Position numbers and translations under genes: made by a program | Origin: Zingiber officinale | Lineage: Eukaryota; Streptophyta; Magnoliopsida; Zingiberales; Zingiberaceae | DNA length: 64,000 nucleotides | NCBI RefSeq assembly: GCF_018446385.1 | Contig: NC_056000.1 | Span: 36,865,511-36,929,510, forward strand | Direction: 5' to 3' | Shown: positions 46,832-57,794 of the stretch, piece by piece | Position numbering within the stretch: position 1 is the stretch's first letter | Layout of the letters: each line of letters opens with the position of its first letter | The notes under the pieces: generated by a model | Databases searched by the model: none | What the model was told of the DNA's origin: nothing | Seen by the model: the letters and a program-made list of their open reading frames with translations, nothing else

Positions 46832-48240
46832 AATGATGGCCTGTGCAAATATTCATCCCTCGAAATTTAACGGAGACTTCGCTACATGGAAGCGAAGAAT
46901 GGAGGTATTTTTTAAAACGGATTTCGATATTCTTATAACTATGAAATATGGTTTTACAACTCCAAAAGACAAAGAAGAATACTAATGGACGAAGAAGGAG
47001 CAAGTTGATTTCGTGGCCAACGGAAAGACAGAGTTCCATCTGCTCAGCGTGCTGCCGCCCTAGGAGGTAAGTCAGATCGGAAGCTACGATTCCGCTAAAG
47101 ACCTCTGGGAAAAATTCCTGGAGTTCCACGAAGGCACCTCAAAAGCGAAATTAGCAAGGCGCGACATTCTCCTGACCCAGCTGACAAATCTCCGGATTAA
47201 CAATGGCGAAAAGGTAGTGTAACTCCAAGCGAGAATTAAGGAGTTGATAACTCAACTGACCAATCTCGGAGAAATCGGTAACAAACCGAGATTCTATCTG
47301 GTATGTGCTCAACGCCTTCCTAAGAACTTCAGAGTGGTCGTCCTTAGTAGATGCTTACTACATCTCTAAGGACTTTGAGGTAAGTACTTTAGAAAATTTA
47401 TTTGCTACTTTCAAACTTCACGAGTCTCGAGTTGCAGAGCCGAAACAAATAGAGAAATCAGATCTCAATGTTGCCCTACAAGCTAAGATGGACAATCCCG
47501 ACTCCGAAGCGTCAATCGATGAAACTAAAGCGGCGCTATTGGTAAGAAAATTAAATAAGTTTATTAATACTAATAAATTTAGATCGCAGTCGAGAAAGCA
47601 TCAACGCAACAGAAGGACGGTCCGATGCTACAACTGTAACGAGGAAGGACACATCAAGGATGACTGCCCAAAACTAAAGAAAAAGGACAAGGAGAAGTCT
47701 CAAAGGTCGACGTTCTCGAAGCGCAAGAGTTTGAAGGCTACATGGGATGAATCGTCATCCTCGGAATCAGAAGTCGAAGCATTATCAAGAGTAGCACTGA
47801 TGGCCAACCATCAAATCTTTGAAGAAACCAGCTCGGAGATGAGCATAGATGAAGGGGGAGGATCATCAGAAGAAGAAAGCCGCGATGAAGGGGGAGCATC
47901 ATAAATAAAGGTAAGTAAGGTACGTTCTTTAACTCCCAAGCAATCCTTTCAGTTTATCAGAGTGATCACTAAAGATTTAGTTAAATTAGAAAAGGAAAAC
48001 AACGAGTTAAAATTAAACTTAGCGAAAGCATGTCCTCTTGAGATATACGATAATCTAAAATCAGAAAATGAAAAATTGAAAAATAATGCATGCTTAAATA
48101 AATTTCCAAAACAAAAAATTAGAATTTATGGAAAATTGAATTGGTATATTAGAAAACATCAGGGACAACTTAGAAAAGTTCCCAAAAGTTATGTACCTCC
48201 TAAGTTTTTGATTAATCCGGTAGGAAGAAACCTATACTGA
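46832..48240 (+). pseudogene. Gag remnant of element 1
   Basis: The N-terminal part resembles the UBN2/DUF4219-type gag of plant Copia elements (HPSKFNGDFATWKRRMEVFF). A CCHC zinc knuckle CYNCNEEGHIKDDC lies near 47,629-47,670, followed by acidic serine-rich and coiled-coil-like stretches. It is a fossil with several breaks. Confidence 0.75.
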
Positions 48241-48796
48241 GTTCCAAAAACCTTTCTAGATTAAATTTTTCTAAGTTAGCGCTCTCAGTAAGAAAAATTA
48301 AATAGTTAATTTCTTTTGAGGCTTTGTCTAAGAAAGTGGTTGTTATTCCAATAACCAAGAATGCTTAGTGCCTCACCACTGTCTAGAAGCAAAAATATTG
48401 AAATAAAATGTTTAATTAACTTACTGATAAAGCATAAAATAGAAATTAGAAAATACTTGAAACATTTTTTTTTGGAAATTTCTCAAAAAAAAATTTCCCA
48501 AAAATTGCCTAAGTGAGAATTTTTCTTTTACTTAAGATTTTTTTTAAATGATTTGTTGAAAATTATTACCCCATTTTTTTTTATGTGATCAAAGAGGGAG
48601 AGATAAATACAAGTTTAGGGGGAGTTTTAGGGGAGTTAATATTTTTTTTTAATTTTCTTTAATTTTACTTAGTATTGCAAATTCTTTTATTGCAACCTTT
48701 TTGTTTAAAATATTAGTTTAGTAATTTCTTTAAATTACTTGTCTATTTTTTTCCCTAACTTGAACTTGAGTTGATGCACAACAAAAAGGGGGAGAT

Positions 48797-49735
48797 TGTT
48801 GGACCCCGTAATTATTTTGATGTGATCAACCAAGTTAGGTTAGGTCTTGTTTGTTATTTGATCCCTGTGTCTAAATGTGCAGGAGCTTAGGAGCGCAGGA
48901 AGTTGAGCGAAAGATGCAGCTAGCGAGAAGGACGACACGGGAAGGGAGCCGACGGGCTCGGTGCGTCCGAAGGACGAAAGAGCTGCGGAAGAGTACACCG
49001 ATGGACGAGAAGAACGTGTTCGGCGTTTGAGGGACAAGAAGCGGGGTGGGAAGCCTGCTCGAGGAGATGGCCGGAAATTGGGTTCGGGTGAGCCCTATTT
49101 CAATTGGCCGCAATCACCCAAGCAATCGGAGCTTCGGAAGAAGAAAAGGAGTCAAAAGGAGCTGGAAAAGCAAGCTGGAGGCACCTTCAACGAAGTGCTA
49201 AAGACACCTGCGCTGCCTGCAGTCTTGAAGGCACCCTCATTGCCTTGAGAGCGCCCTCAACCTTGTCCAGGGTGCCCTCAAGGCCATTGGAGGCGCCTTC
49301 GACTCAGTCTAGATGACTGTTTCGAGTTCGGATAAAGTTTTATCCGCTGACTCGGCTGGAGGTGCCCTCAACCTCGTTGGAGGCCCCCTCAAGGCTCGAG
49401 ATAAGTTTTCTAAGAGCTATATAAAGGCCCTGGAGTTAGGAAATAAAACATTCAACTCAGCATTCAATTCCTAGCAACTTGTCAGAGCTTTTAGTATGTA
49501 AAAGACTTCTCTGCCTTTAGAGAAGGAGACTTTCTTAGTGCGCTTGTTCAACCGCCTTGCATTAACAACCTTCTTGGTTGTAACCAAGTCAACTCGTCGA
49601 GTCTTCCTGCTTTTCTTTATTTTTATTTTCTTATTATTATTGTTACTATTATTTTAGAGTTGAAAGTTTGAGGAGGGTACTTTTGATTTGCAGGCAATTC
49701 ACCCCTCCCCTCTTGCTGGCCCCGCTGCACCAACA
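48797..49735 (+). repeat. Right LTR of element 1
   Basis: 939 bases from TGTTGGACC to CACCAACA, directly after the polypurine tract. Confidence 0.87.
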
Positions 49736-49973
49736 TATCTCTGGGGTGACCGGCACGATCCCACAGAAATTTTCCACCGGTCACTAGAGTAAATCGGGAA
49801 GCGCATGAGGCGACCAGCCTAGAAGCTCAACATCCTTTAGTTACGCTCCACATTTGGAGGAAAATTTTCTACAAATACGTCGTAGCTGGGATTCAAATCG
49901 TGGGTGCCTGAGTGACAACTTGGATGTCCTACCACGACACCATGGCCCCGGGGATACCTCCAACACTATTATA

Positions 49974-50355
49974 GCAGCTATGACTAGTTGTTACAGTTGT
50001 TATAACATGTAACAACTACAATTAACAGATACAACATGTAACTAGTTGTTACAGTTGTTCATGAATCAAACAATCATGAATAAGATTGGTATTCGGCTTA
50101 GTAAGAGCTTGTTTATGTTCGTTCAATATACATCAGATTAATTAAATAAACAAGTTTGAATAGTTCGTTAAACTAAACAAACAAGATTGAACACATATGT
50201 GTCCAGCTTATTAACGTTTGTGAACAACGTTCGTGAACAATTTCATGAATCATGTTTATTAATAAAACTATTATCAATATACTAAATAAATAAATAAATT
50301 TGAATTATTAAGCTCAATAATCAATCAACCAAGTAAAAGTTTTAAACAATTAAAC
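49974..50355. repeat. Short-word repeats and AGCTCG-family sequence
   Basis: ACTAGTTGTTACAGTTGTT occurs twice (near 49,988 and 50,042) with inverse words nearby. From about 50,080, TTCGTGAACAA and AAGCTCAATAAT words resemble the AGCTCG-rich family. This seems to continue at 56,694-56,944 on the far side of the nested LTR block. Confidence 0.45.
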
Positions 50356-51615
50356 TGTTGGATCGTGACACGCGTGAGGGGGGGGGGGGGGTGAATCACG
50401 TGATTTTTAAAACTCTTCTTTTTCAGTTTTCAAAACTTGAGTAAGCAGCGGAAAGTAAGAAAGCAAGAACCAAGACACAAGAAAATATAGGTGATTTTTA
50501 TTTCGTTCGGAGCCTTCGGCGACTCCTACACCAAGGCCCAGGTCCTGTGGACCTATCGATGGGCAATCCATTAAAAACCTCTTCCGGTACTCCCGGAAGA
50601 GAGAGTTGAGTACAAGAAAATTGAACAAATGCAACAAACTACACTTGTTCTTTTGCAGTAATTAATTACAAGAAAAAGGTTATCAACACTTAAGGATCTA
50701 AGTGGAAGTGTTCGTGTGTCAGTGTCAGTCTACCAACCGCGGTTGAAAGTCCTCGGAACAGTCCTCGGGCAAAATAGCTTTGCAGTAGAGTCGTAACAGA
50801 AGCCCGGAGTAGTCGGAAGCTCAAATGGATGCGCAGTAGCTCGTATATCGTTGTTCTTCCAATGCCTCCTCAAGACTGTCTTATAAAAGGCTTGGAGGGC
50901 GCCTCCCATAAGCATGGAAGGCGTTTCCAATGAGATAAAATTTATCCTGACTTCTCAGTGCCTTATCTGTGAACCGGTCAAATTTTATCCGCAGAAGGCA
51001 CCTTCTATAACCATGGAGGTTGCCCTTGGGTACTGTTCACCTGAAGATAGCTTTGCTTTCTTACTTACTTTCTTACCCTGCAACAAATGTGTTAGTCCAA
51101 ATACCCTGCAAGATAAGTGTTAGCACAAATATAATAAATAGTGTAATTAGTTCCTGTCCTCCCAAGACCAGAAACTAGTCAAGATCTCAGTTTAGGGATA
51201 CCAAATGAACCTAAACTGGACCGACGCCTACTGTCCCTCAATTGAGACACGTTCTCACAATCACTCTCCTCCAGTGGTGACTTACCTTCACTTACCGTTT
51301 GTCAGACATCCGGTTAGTCTGTCGACTAGTCTGGACTTCGTGCCAACTATCTGATCGGTCGTTGACTTAACTGGATGTAGGATTGAAAATAATTTAAATA
51401 TCTCCACAATGGTATGATATTGTCTACTTTGAGCCTAAACCCTCATGGTTTTGCTCTTGGACTCTACCTAAAAGACCTCATGCCAATGTAGATATCTTTT
51501 CTCTTATAAACTCATGATCTTTCCCATGTATTTTCAATGCGGAACTATGTTTGCAACCTTGCAACCCCAACAATCCCCCCTCAAACAAAGGACCACAGGC
51601 TTTCCACGTCCGATC

Positions 51616-52587
51616 TGTTGGAACCCCAAGGTTGTTTTGATATGATCAACAAGTTAAGTTAGGTCCTGTTTGTTTCTAACCTTGTGTCTAAGTGTGCAGG
51701 AGCTTAAGAGCACAAGTAGTCGAGCGGAAGACGCAGTTAGCGAGAAGGACGATAGCCCGAGGGACGAGGTGCTGCGGAAGAGTACACCGGCGGACGAGAA
51801 GGAAGCGTGCGGTGGTTCCGAGGGACGAAAGCCGGAGCGGAAAATTGCTCAGGGAGCAAGAGACGCAGCTAGCGAGAAGGACGACATGCAGTGCGTCCGA
51901 GGGACGAAGACTGCGGATGAGTACGCCGGCGGACGAGAAAGGAACACGCGGCGATTTCGAGGGACGAGAAGCCGGAGGGAAGCCCGCTCGAGAAGACCGA
52001 AACTTGGGTTCGGGTGAGCCTTATTTCGGATAGCAGAGATCACCCAATCAAGCGGATCCGGAGCAGAGAACCCGGACGAAAGTCAACTGGAGTTGACTGA
52101 GCATCCGGGGCGCCCGGACCAGCTCGGGGCGCCCGGAACCCTTCCGGGCGCCCGGAAGTGAGTTTTTGACCGGATCGAGTTTTGACTCGATCTGAACGTT
52201 GGGGGGATAAAATTTATCCCCCCGGGTGCCCGGAACCCTTCTAGGCACCCCGACCAAGGCTATAAATATAGCCTTGGTCCAGAAGCTTTAGATCAACTCA
52301 GTGCATTGCATTTCCAACACTTGTACGCTACTGTTCTAGATTAGCTTCTCTATTTTACGCTTTCACTGCTGTAAGAGGCTTCTCCGCCTGAAGTAGATAC
52401 TAGTGCTACATTCCTTGGATTAACAACCTCCTTGGTTGTAACCAAGTAAAAACCTTCTGCCTCTTTCTTTCTACTTTTATTTATTGCTTTAATTTTATAC
52501 AAGTATACTGTTGAGAGTTCGAGAAAGGGTTGTCTTATTTTTGCAGGCTATCCAACCCCCCTTCTAGCCGGCCGCAACGGTCCTACA
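51616..52587 (+). repeat. Left LTR of element 2
   Basis: 972 bases. It contains two tandem copies of a module of about 130 bases (starting at the GACGCAG-TAGCGAGAAGGAC words near 51,730 and 51,861), then GC-rich hairpins at 52,100-52,260 and a TATAAATATA box at 52,261-52,270. Confidence 0.87.
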
Positions 52588-52643
52588 AATGGTATAAGAG
52601 CCGAGACGCTTCAGGAGGACTAACCGCTGAATGAAGCAACGAG

Positions 52644-54089
52644 ATGGCCAGATCCAACATCTACCCGCCAAAATTCGAGGGGGACTTCGCAAGTTGGAAG
52701 AAGCGTATGGAGGTATTTTTCGGTACTGATTTCGATTTATTATTAACAATGGAACTCGGTTTTGAAGCTCCCGAAGATAAAGTAAAATATCAATGGACGA
52801 AGAAAGAGCTGGCCAACTATGTGGCAAACAAGAAAGCAGAATTCCATCTGCTAAGCATACTTCACAAGAAGTCAACCGTGTCAGCACCTACAACTCGGTA
52901 AAGGAGCTTTGGGAGAAGTTTCTTGAACTACACGAAGGAACATCCGAAGCCAAGCTTGCGAGACGAGACTTACTTCGTAACCAGCTCACCAACCTCCGTC
53001 TTGAAGAAGGTGAAACAATTGCACATCTACACTCGAGGATACAGGAGCTCATCACCGGACTTTCGAATCTCGGAGAAGAGGTAAGTAACCGAGATTCACT
53101 AAGGTACACTTTAAATTCCTTTCCGAGAAATCCAAAATGGGCATCACTAGTAGATGTCTTTTATATTTCAAAAGACCTAGAAAAAAATTTCTTTCGAAGA
53201 ATTTTTCTTGACATTTGAAGTGCACGAATCAAGATACGCAGGTTCGAAGGAGCCCAAGAACAACGTCGCCCTCAAAGCATCGAGAGACGAACTTGAGTCG
53301 GAATCTTCTCTCGGCGATGAGGAAATGGTAATGATGGTAAGACGATTTAAGAAGTTATACAATTCTAGAAAAACTAACCATCTACAGGGTAGAAAGAAAA
53401 GAACGATCCGCTGCTACCATTACGACGAAGAAGGGCACCTCAAGGACAACTGCCCCAAGTTAAAGAACAAGGATAAAGATAAAGGTAAAAAGCCTGTTCA
53501 AAAGCGCAAGACCCTTAAAGAGACGTGGGACGATACGTCGTCCGAATCGGAAGTCGAAGCATTCTCCGGACTCGCACTGATGGCGAGTCATCAAGACGAC
53601 GACTGCGATTCAAGTTCTTCTGAGATGAGCATCGATGAAGGGGGAACTTCTTCGGAAGAAAGAAGTAGTTCAGGGGGAGACACAGACAACGATATCGACA
53701 AGGTAAGTCAGGTACGTTCACTTGCTCTCGATAAACTTTTTAAATTTGTTAAATTACTAACTAAAGACTGCTGCAAGTTAGAAAAAGAAATTAAAAATTT
53801 AAAAGGAGTATTAGCTGAATCTTGCCCGTTAGAAATGTTAGACAAATCAAACCTAGAAAATGAAAAATTGAAGTTAGAAATTCAAAATTTAAAAATTCAA
53901 GTAGAAAACTTGAAAAACCATACATGCCCATCTAAACCCAATTTTAGAAGATTTAATAATTTAAATTGGTACTTTAAATATCACCCTGGACAAATTAGGA
54001 ACATTTCAAGAAAATATGTCCCTAAAATTATTTTAATTAATCTAGTAGGGTGGAACCTATATTGGGTTCCTAAATCATGCCTAAACTAA
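52644..54089 (+). pseudogene. Gag remnant of element 2
   Basis: It starts MARSNIYPPKFEGDFASWKK, a Copia-like gag N-terminus, followed by the conserved TTRLVKELW-like region, a zinc-knuckle region (RTIRCYHYDEEGHLKDN) near 53,400-53,450 and an acidic C-terminal part (EMSIDEGGTSSEE) with a long coiled coil. It is a fossil with about two or three breaks. Confidence 0.75.
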
Positions 54090-54943
54090 ATTGTAAAATT
54101 AAAATTAGCGCTTTAAGTGAATTAAACAAAGAATTTCTTTATGAGGCTTTGTCAAGGAAGTGGTTATTGCTCCAATAACCAAGAAGGTCTAGTGTCTCGC
54201 CACGACCTGGAAATCAAAATATTGAAATAAATATTTAATTAAGATTAAAATTAAGTAATGCTTTAAAAAGGTTATTCAAACATTTTTTGAAAACTTACTT
54301 ACTTAGAAATTGTTTTTCTATAAAACTGCCTAAGTCATTTTGTTTTCCTTAGAAAAATTTTTAAAAATCATTTTTCCTTAGTTAAAATTTTCTTTTAAAC
54401 TAGAAATTTCTGCTTAAATCACTTAGAATTTTTTTTTCAAACTTTTTAAGTTAGAATTTTTTAGACTATTTTTTTGGAGAAATCTAAAAATTCCTTTTAA
54501 TTAAATTTGATTGATTGCAATATTCGAAACCTATTGACTTAGAAATTTAATTACTTAGAAAAATTTTCAAAGATTTAAGAAAATCTTTTGTCAAAAATCT
54601 TTTTTTTCTTCCTTCTTAAAGAAAAATAATAAAAAAAATGTTTTTGTAAAACTGTTTAAGTTAGAATTTTTTAAGTTTTTTTTTAGACTGTTTATGTGAA
54701 AATTATTGTAAATTTTTAAGGATCTCAAAATTTTCTAAGTCTTTAACCCTTAGATTTTTTTCCTTTAAACCCCATTTTTTTTGTGATCAAAGGGGGAGAA
54801 TGATTAGTATAAATCTAGGGGGAGGTAGACCAAAATTTAACTTGCTTTATTTTTTGCACTTAAATGCAAATTTAGTTAAGTTTATTTTATATCTTTTTTA
54901 ACCCTAGCTTAACTTGGGTTGATCACACCAAAAAGGGGGAGAT

Positions 54944-55944
54944 TGTTGGAACCCAAGGTTATTTTGGTGTGATCAACAAGTTAAGTTAGGTCATGTTTGT
55001 TTCTAACCCTGTGTCTAAGTGTGCAGGAGCTTAGGAGCACAGGTAGTCGAGCGAAAGACGCAGCTAGCGAGAAGGACGACAGTCCGAGGGACGAGGTGCT
55101 GCGGAAGAGTACACCAACGGACGAGAAGGAAGCGTGCGGTGGTTCCGAGGGACGAAAGCCGGAGCAGAAGATTGCTCGGGGAGCAAGAGACGCAACTAGC
55201 GAGAAGGACGACACGCAGTGCGTCCGAGGGACGAAGACTGCGGATGAGTACGCCGACGGACGAGAAGGGAACACGCGGCGATTCCGAGAGACGAGAAGCC
55301 GGAGGGAAGCCCGCTCGAGAAGACCGAAACTTGGATTCGGGTAAGCCCTATTCCGGATAGCAGAGATCACCCACTCAAGCAGATCTGGAGCAGAGGATCC
55401 GGACGAAAGTCAACTGGAGTTGACTAAGCATCCGGGGCGGCCGGAACTGTCCGGGGCGCCCGGACCAGCCCGGGGCGCCTGGAACCCTTCCGAGCGCCCG
55501 AAAGTGAGTTTTTGACCGGATCGAGCTTTGACTCGATCTGAACGTTGGGGGATAAAATTTATCCCCCCCAGAGCGCCTGGAACCCTTCCAGGCGCCCCAA
55601 CCAAGGCTATAAATATAGCCTTGGTCCAGAAGCTTTAGATCAACTCAGTACATTGCATTTCCAACACTTGTACGCTATTGTTCTAGATTAGCTTATCTAT
55701 TTTACGCTTTCACTGCTGTAAGAGGCTTCTCCGCCTAAAGGAGATACTAGTGCTACATTCCTTGGATTAATAACCTCCTTGGTTGTAATAAAGTAAAAAC
55801 CTTCTGCCTCTTTCTTTCTACTTTTATTTGCTTCTTTAATTTTATACAAGTGTACTGTTGAGAGTTCGAGAAAGGGTTGTCTTATTTTTGCAGGCTATCC
55901 AACCCCCCCTCCTCCTCCTTCTAGCCGGCCGCAACGGTCCTACA
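54944..55944 (+). repeat. Right LTR of element 2
   Basis: 1001 bases. Same layout as the left LTR, including the doubled module, GC-rich hairpins at 55,430-55,600 and a TATAAATATA box at 55,609-55,618. Confidence 0.88.
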
Positions 55945-56693
55945 CGATCCTCGACCCACCAGGTCTTCCTGCCCCTCGGTCCACCCGACCTACTAGGACT
56001 TCATTGCCTAGCCGCAACTAGGACTTCTTACCTGGTATCTGGTTCTCTTGATCCGAACATAGGAGTCCCCACTTTCTTTGTTCGAGGTCAATATTGTACC
56101 CACATGACTCAATCAGACCATAGCTCTTGTGCACAATCGGCGACTAAACCTTCTAGTAGTTTGGGATCTGATACCAATTGTAGGATCAAAAAGAATTTAG
56201 ATATCTCTACAATAGTATGATATTATCCACTTTGGGTCTAAATCCTCATGGTTTTACTCTTGTGTTCTACCCAAAAAGCCTCATGCCAATGGAGATATCT
56301 TTTTCTCTTATAAACTCATGCTCTTTCCTATGTATTTTCAATGCGGGACTATGTTTGCAACCTTGCAACCCGAACACTCGACTTCGTGCCAGCTATCCGG
56401 TCCGCCCGTCGATCTAATTGAGGTTCGTGACAGATATCCAGTCAGCCTGTTGACCTATCTGGACTTCGTGCCAGCTATTTGGTTAACCCGTCGACCAAGC
56501 TGGGCTTCACACCAGCTATCCAGTCGACTCGTCGACCTAGCTGGGCATCACACCAGCTATCCGGTCGACTTGTCGACCTAGCTAATTTTTTCCTGCACAT
56601 TCAGTTAAAGTGTTAGATCACAACAAAACTAACTTAACCTACTTTGTCATTTATCAAACCTGAGTTAGACCGTTAGTGCTAACCGCATCAACA

Positions 56694-56944
56694 CAAATAA
56701 GCTTGAATTGAGAGCTCGATAACATTTAAACAAACTAAGCTCGAATCAGCTTGAATTGAGAGCTCAATAACATCTAAATGAACCAAGCTCGAGTCAAGCT
56801 TCAAATAAGCTCAAGTTCATAAAAGATAAACCAAGTCATACCTAAACAATTATTTTAAAGACTTAGTTCATTTTAAGCTTGGCTCGATTTGGTTACATTA
56901 TCAAACAAGCTTAAACACCTTAAAGTTCTGCTCGGCTCAGCTTA
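56694..56944. repeat. AGCTCG-rich dispersed repeat, continued
   Basis: AAGCTTGAATTGAGAGCTC occurs twice, and AAGCTCGAGTCAAGCTT and GGCTCGATTTGG words follow. It is the same word family as 20,120-20,460 and the likely continuation of 50,080-50,355. Confidence 0.55.
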
Positions 56945-57469
56945 TTTATGGAACAAAAAAAAGCTAGAGGGGGTGAATAGCTCGTCGCGCTTCGCTCTTG
57001 CTCGGCGTTGCTTGTTTCTTCAAGAATATGCAGCAGAAAATACAGAAACAAATACAACAACGCTAACACGGTTGGTTTACTTGGTATCCACCTCACAAGA
57101 GGTGACTAGTCCAAGGATCCACACCACGCACGCACCCTCCACTATGAAAACACTCCTTTTCGGTAACTACCGAGGGCGGAGAAGCCCTACAAGACTCTCA
57201 GTACAAGAAGAAAGGAAAGGGAAACAAAATACAAGCGCAAAGCTTACAATGAGTACAGAAAACCCTAACCCTAGCTTCTCTTCTTGCCTTTGATCCGCCT
57301 CTTGACTTGGAACGCTTCCAAGATCCTTCAAGAACTGGCGATCTGATCTTTGAGAGCGCTGTGGAGGAGCTGGCGAGTAGTCTAGAGTAAATCGGAGAAG
57401 AGATTTTCGCAGCCATCGAACGCCTGCAGCTATAAACGACGCCAACGGTCGGATCCCGATCGATTCGAA

Positions 57470-57725
57470 TGTTCCCAATCGATCGGGGAGGCTTTGGATC
57501 GATCCACGGATCGATCCAGAGCGCCTCTGTGCTCTGGAAACGCGCACGGATCGATCCAGCGCTTATCGCGCGAAGCAGCCGCGTCCCAATCGATCCACTG
57601 ATCGATTAGGACCTCTGGATCGATCCACGGATCGATCCGGAAGCTCTCTGTTCGCTGGGACAGGTCTGGATCGATCCACTGATCGATCCAGAGCCTGGAT
57701 CGATCCACGGATCGATCCAGCACTT
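57470..57725. repeat. GGATCGATCC palindrome array in the 3' LTR
   Basis: About six modules. Each has two 10-base palindromes of the GGATCGATCC type (or AATCGATC/GATCGATT variants), usually two bases apart, separated by GC-rich spacers of 20-40 bases. The matching array in the other LTR is 63,110-63,370. Confidence 0.9.
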
Positions 57726-57794
57726 GATTTTTGTCCAAAACCAAGTCCCAAACATCCCAAACCAACATCCGGTCAACCTTGACCTGTTGGTATG

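Larger units (their letters stand above)
45827..49735 (+). mobile_element. Gag-only LTR retrotransposon, element 1
   Basis: LTRs lie at 45,827-46,769 and 48,797-49,735, with a target duplication TATCT at 45,822-45,826 and 49,736-49,740. A tRNA-Met-type primer site (TGGTTATTAGAGC, worn) follows the left LTR, and a polypurine tract (AAAAAGGGGGAGATT) precedes the right one. The 2-kb interior encodes only a Copia-like gag. No protease, integrase or reverse transcriptase was recognised, so it resembles the TR-GAG class of non-autonomous elements. The two LTRs differ at roughly one base in ten over the first 270 bases, so it is fairly old. The gag region is broken in several places. Confidence 0.85.
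45787..49954 (-). mobile_element. SINE, family A, split by LTR element 1
   Basis: The SINE lies in two parts, 45,787-45,826 and 49,741-49,954 (about 254 bases together), on the minus strand. A 19-base duplication (TACCTCCAACACTATTATA) flanks the whole at 45,768-45,786 and 49,955-49,973. The head on the minus strand reads CCCCGGGGCCATGGTGTCGT, then GATTTGAATCCC (box B). The tail ends in a T-rich run. LTR element 1 sits inside it with its own 5-base duplication. Confidence 0.82.
51616..55944 (+). mobile_element. Gag-only LTR retrotransposon, element 2
   Basis: LTRs lie at 51,616-52,587 and 54,944-55,944, both TGTTGGAACC...TCCTACA, with a perfect target duplication CGATC at 51,611-51,615 and 55,945-55,949. 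The primer site is TGGTATAAGAGC at 52,590 and the polypurine tract AAAAAGGGGGAGATT ends at 54,943. The interior carries gag only, followed by about 850 bases of non-coding T-rich sequence. It is related to element 1 in gag and LTR ends. The LTRs differ at about 7% of positions in the first 270 bases. The gag has about two or three breaks. Confidence 0.88.
51376..56376 (-). mobile_element. TRIM element (terminal-repeat retrotransposon in miniature)
   Basis: Two short LTRs of 197 and 198 bases (51,376-51,572 and 56,179-56,376) run from TGTAGGATY to CCRAACA. Read on the minus strand, a primer site TTGGTATCAGATCCC follows the 5' LTR and a purine tract GAGGGGGGAT precedes the 3' LTR. The interior is only about 270 bases (51,573-51,615 and 55,950-56,178) once element 2 is set aside. 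Flanks CTGGA and CTCGA are a probable 5-base duplication with one change. It is non-coding, like other TRIMs. Confidence 0.75.
50356..56693 (-). mobile_element. Solo LTR holding a nested TRIM and element 2
   Basis: The outer parts 50,356-51,370 and about 56,377-56,693 (about 1.33 kb together) run from TGTTGGATCG to CGCATCAACA. No primer site or polypurine tract lies beside either end, so it looks like a solo LTR, minus oriented by analogy with element 3. A G-run follows the first 20 bases. Hairpin repeats of the ATCCGGTC...GACCT type fill 51,300-51,370 and 56,377-56,590. A clean target duplication was not found. It is an old fossil. Confidence 0.55.

Noticed and set aside
48840-49316. Several frames in the LTR of element 1
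   Set aside because: LTR sequence lacking stops by composition; overlapping frames on both strands, no domain.
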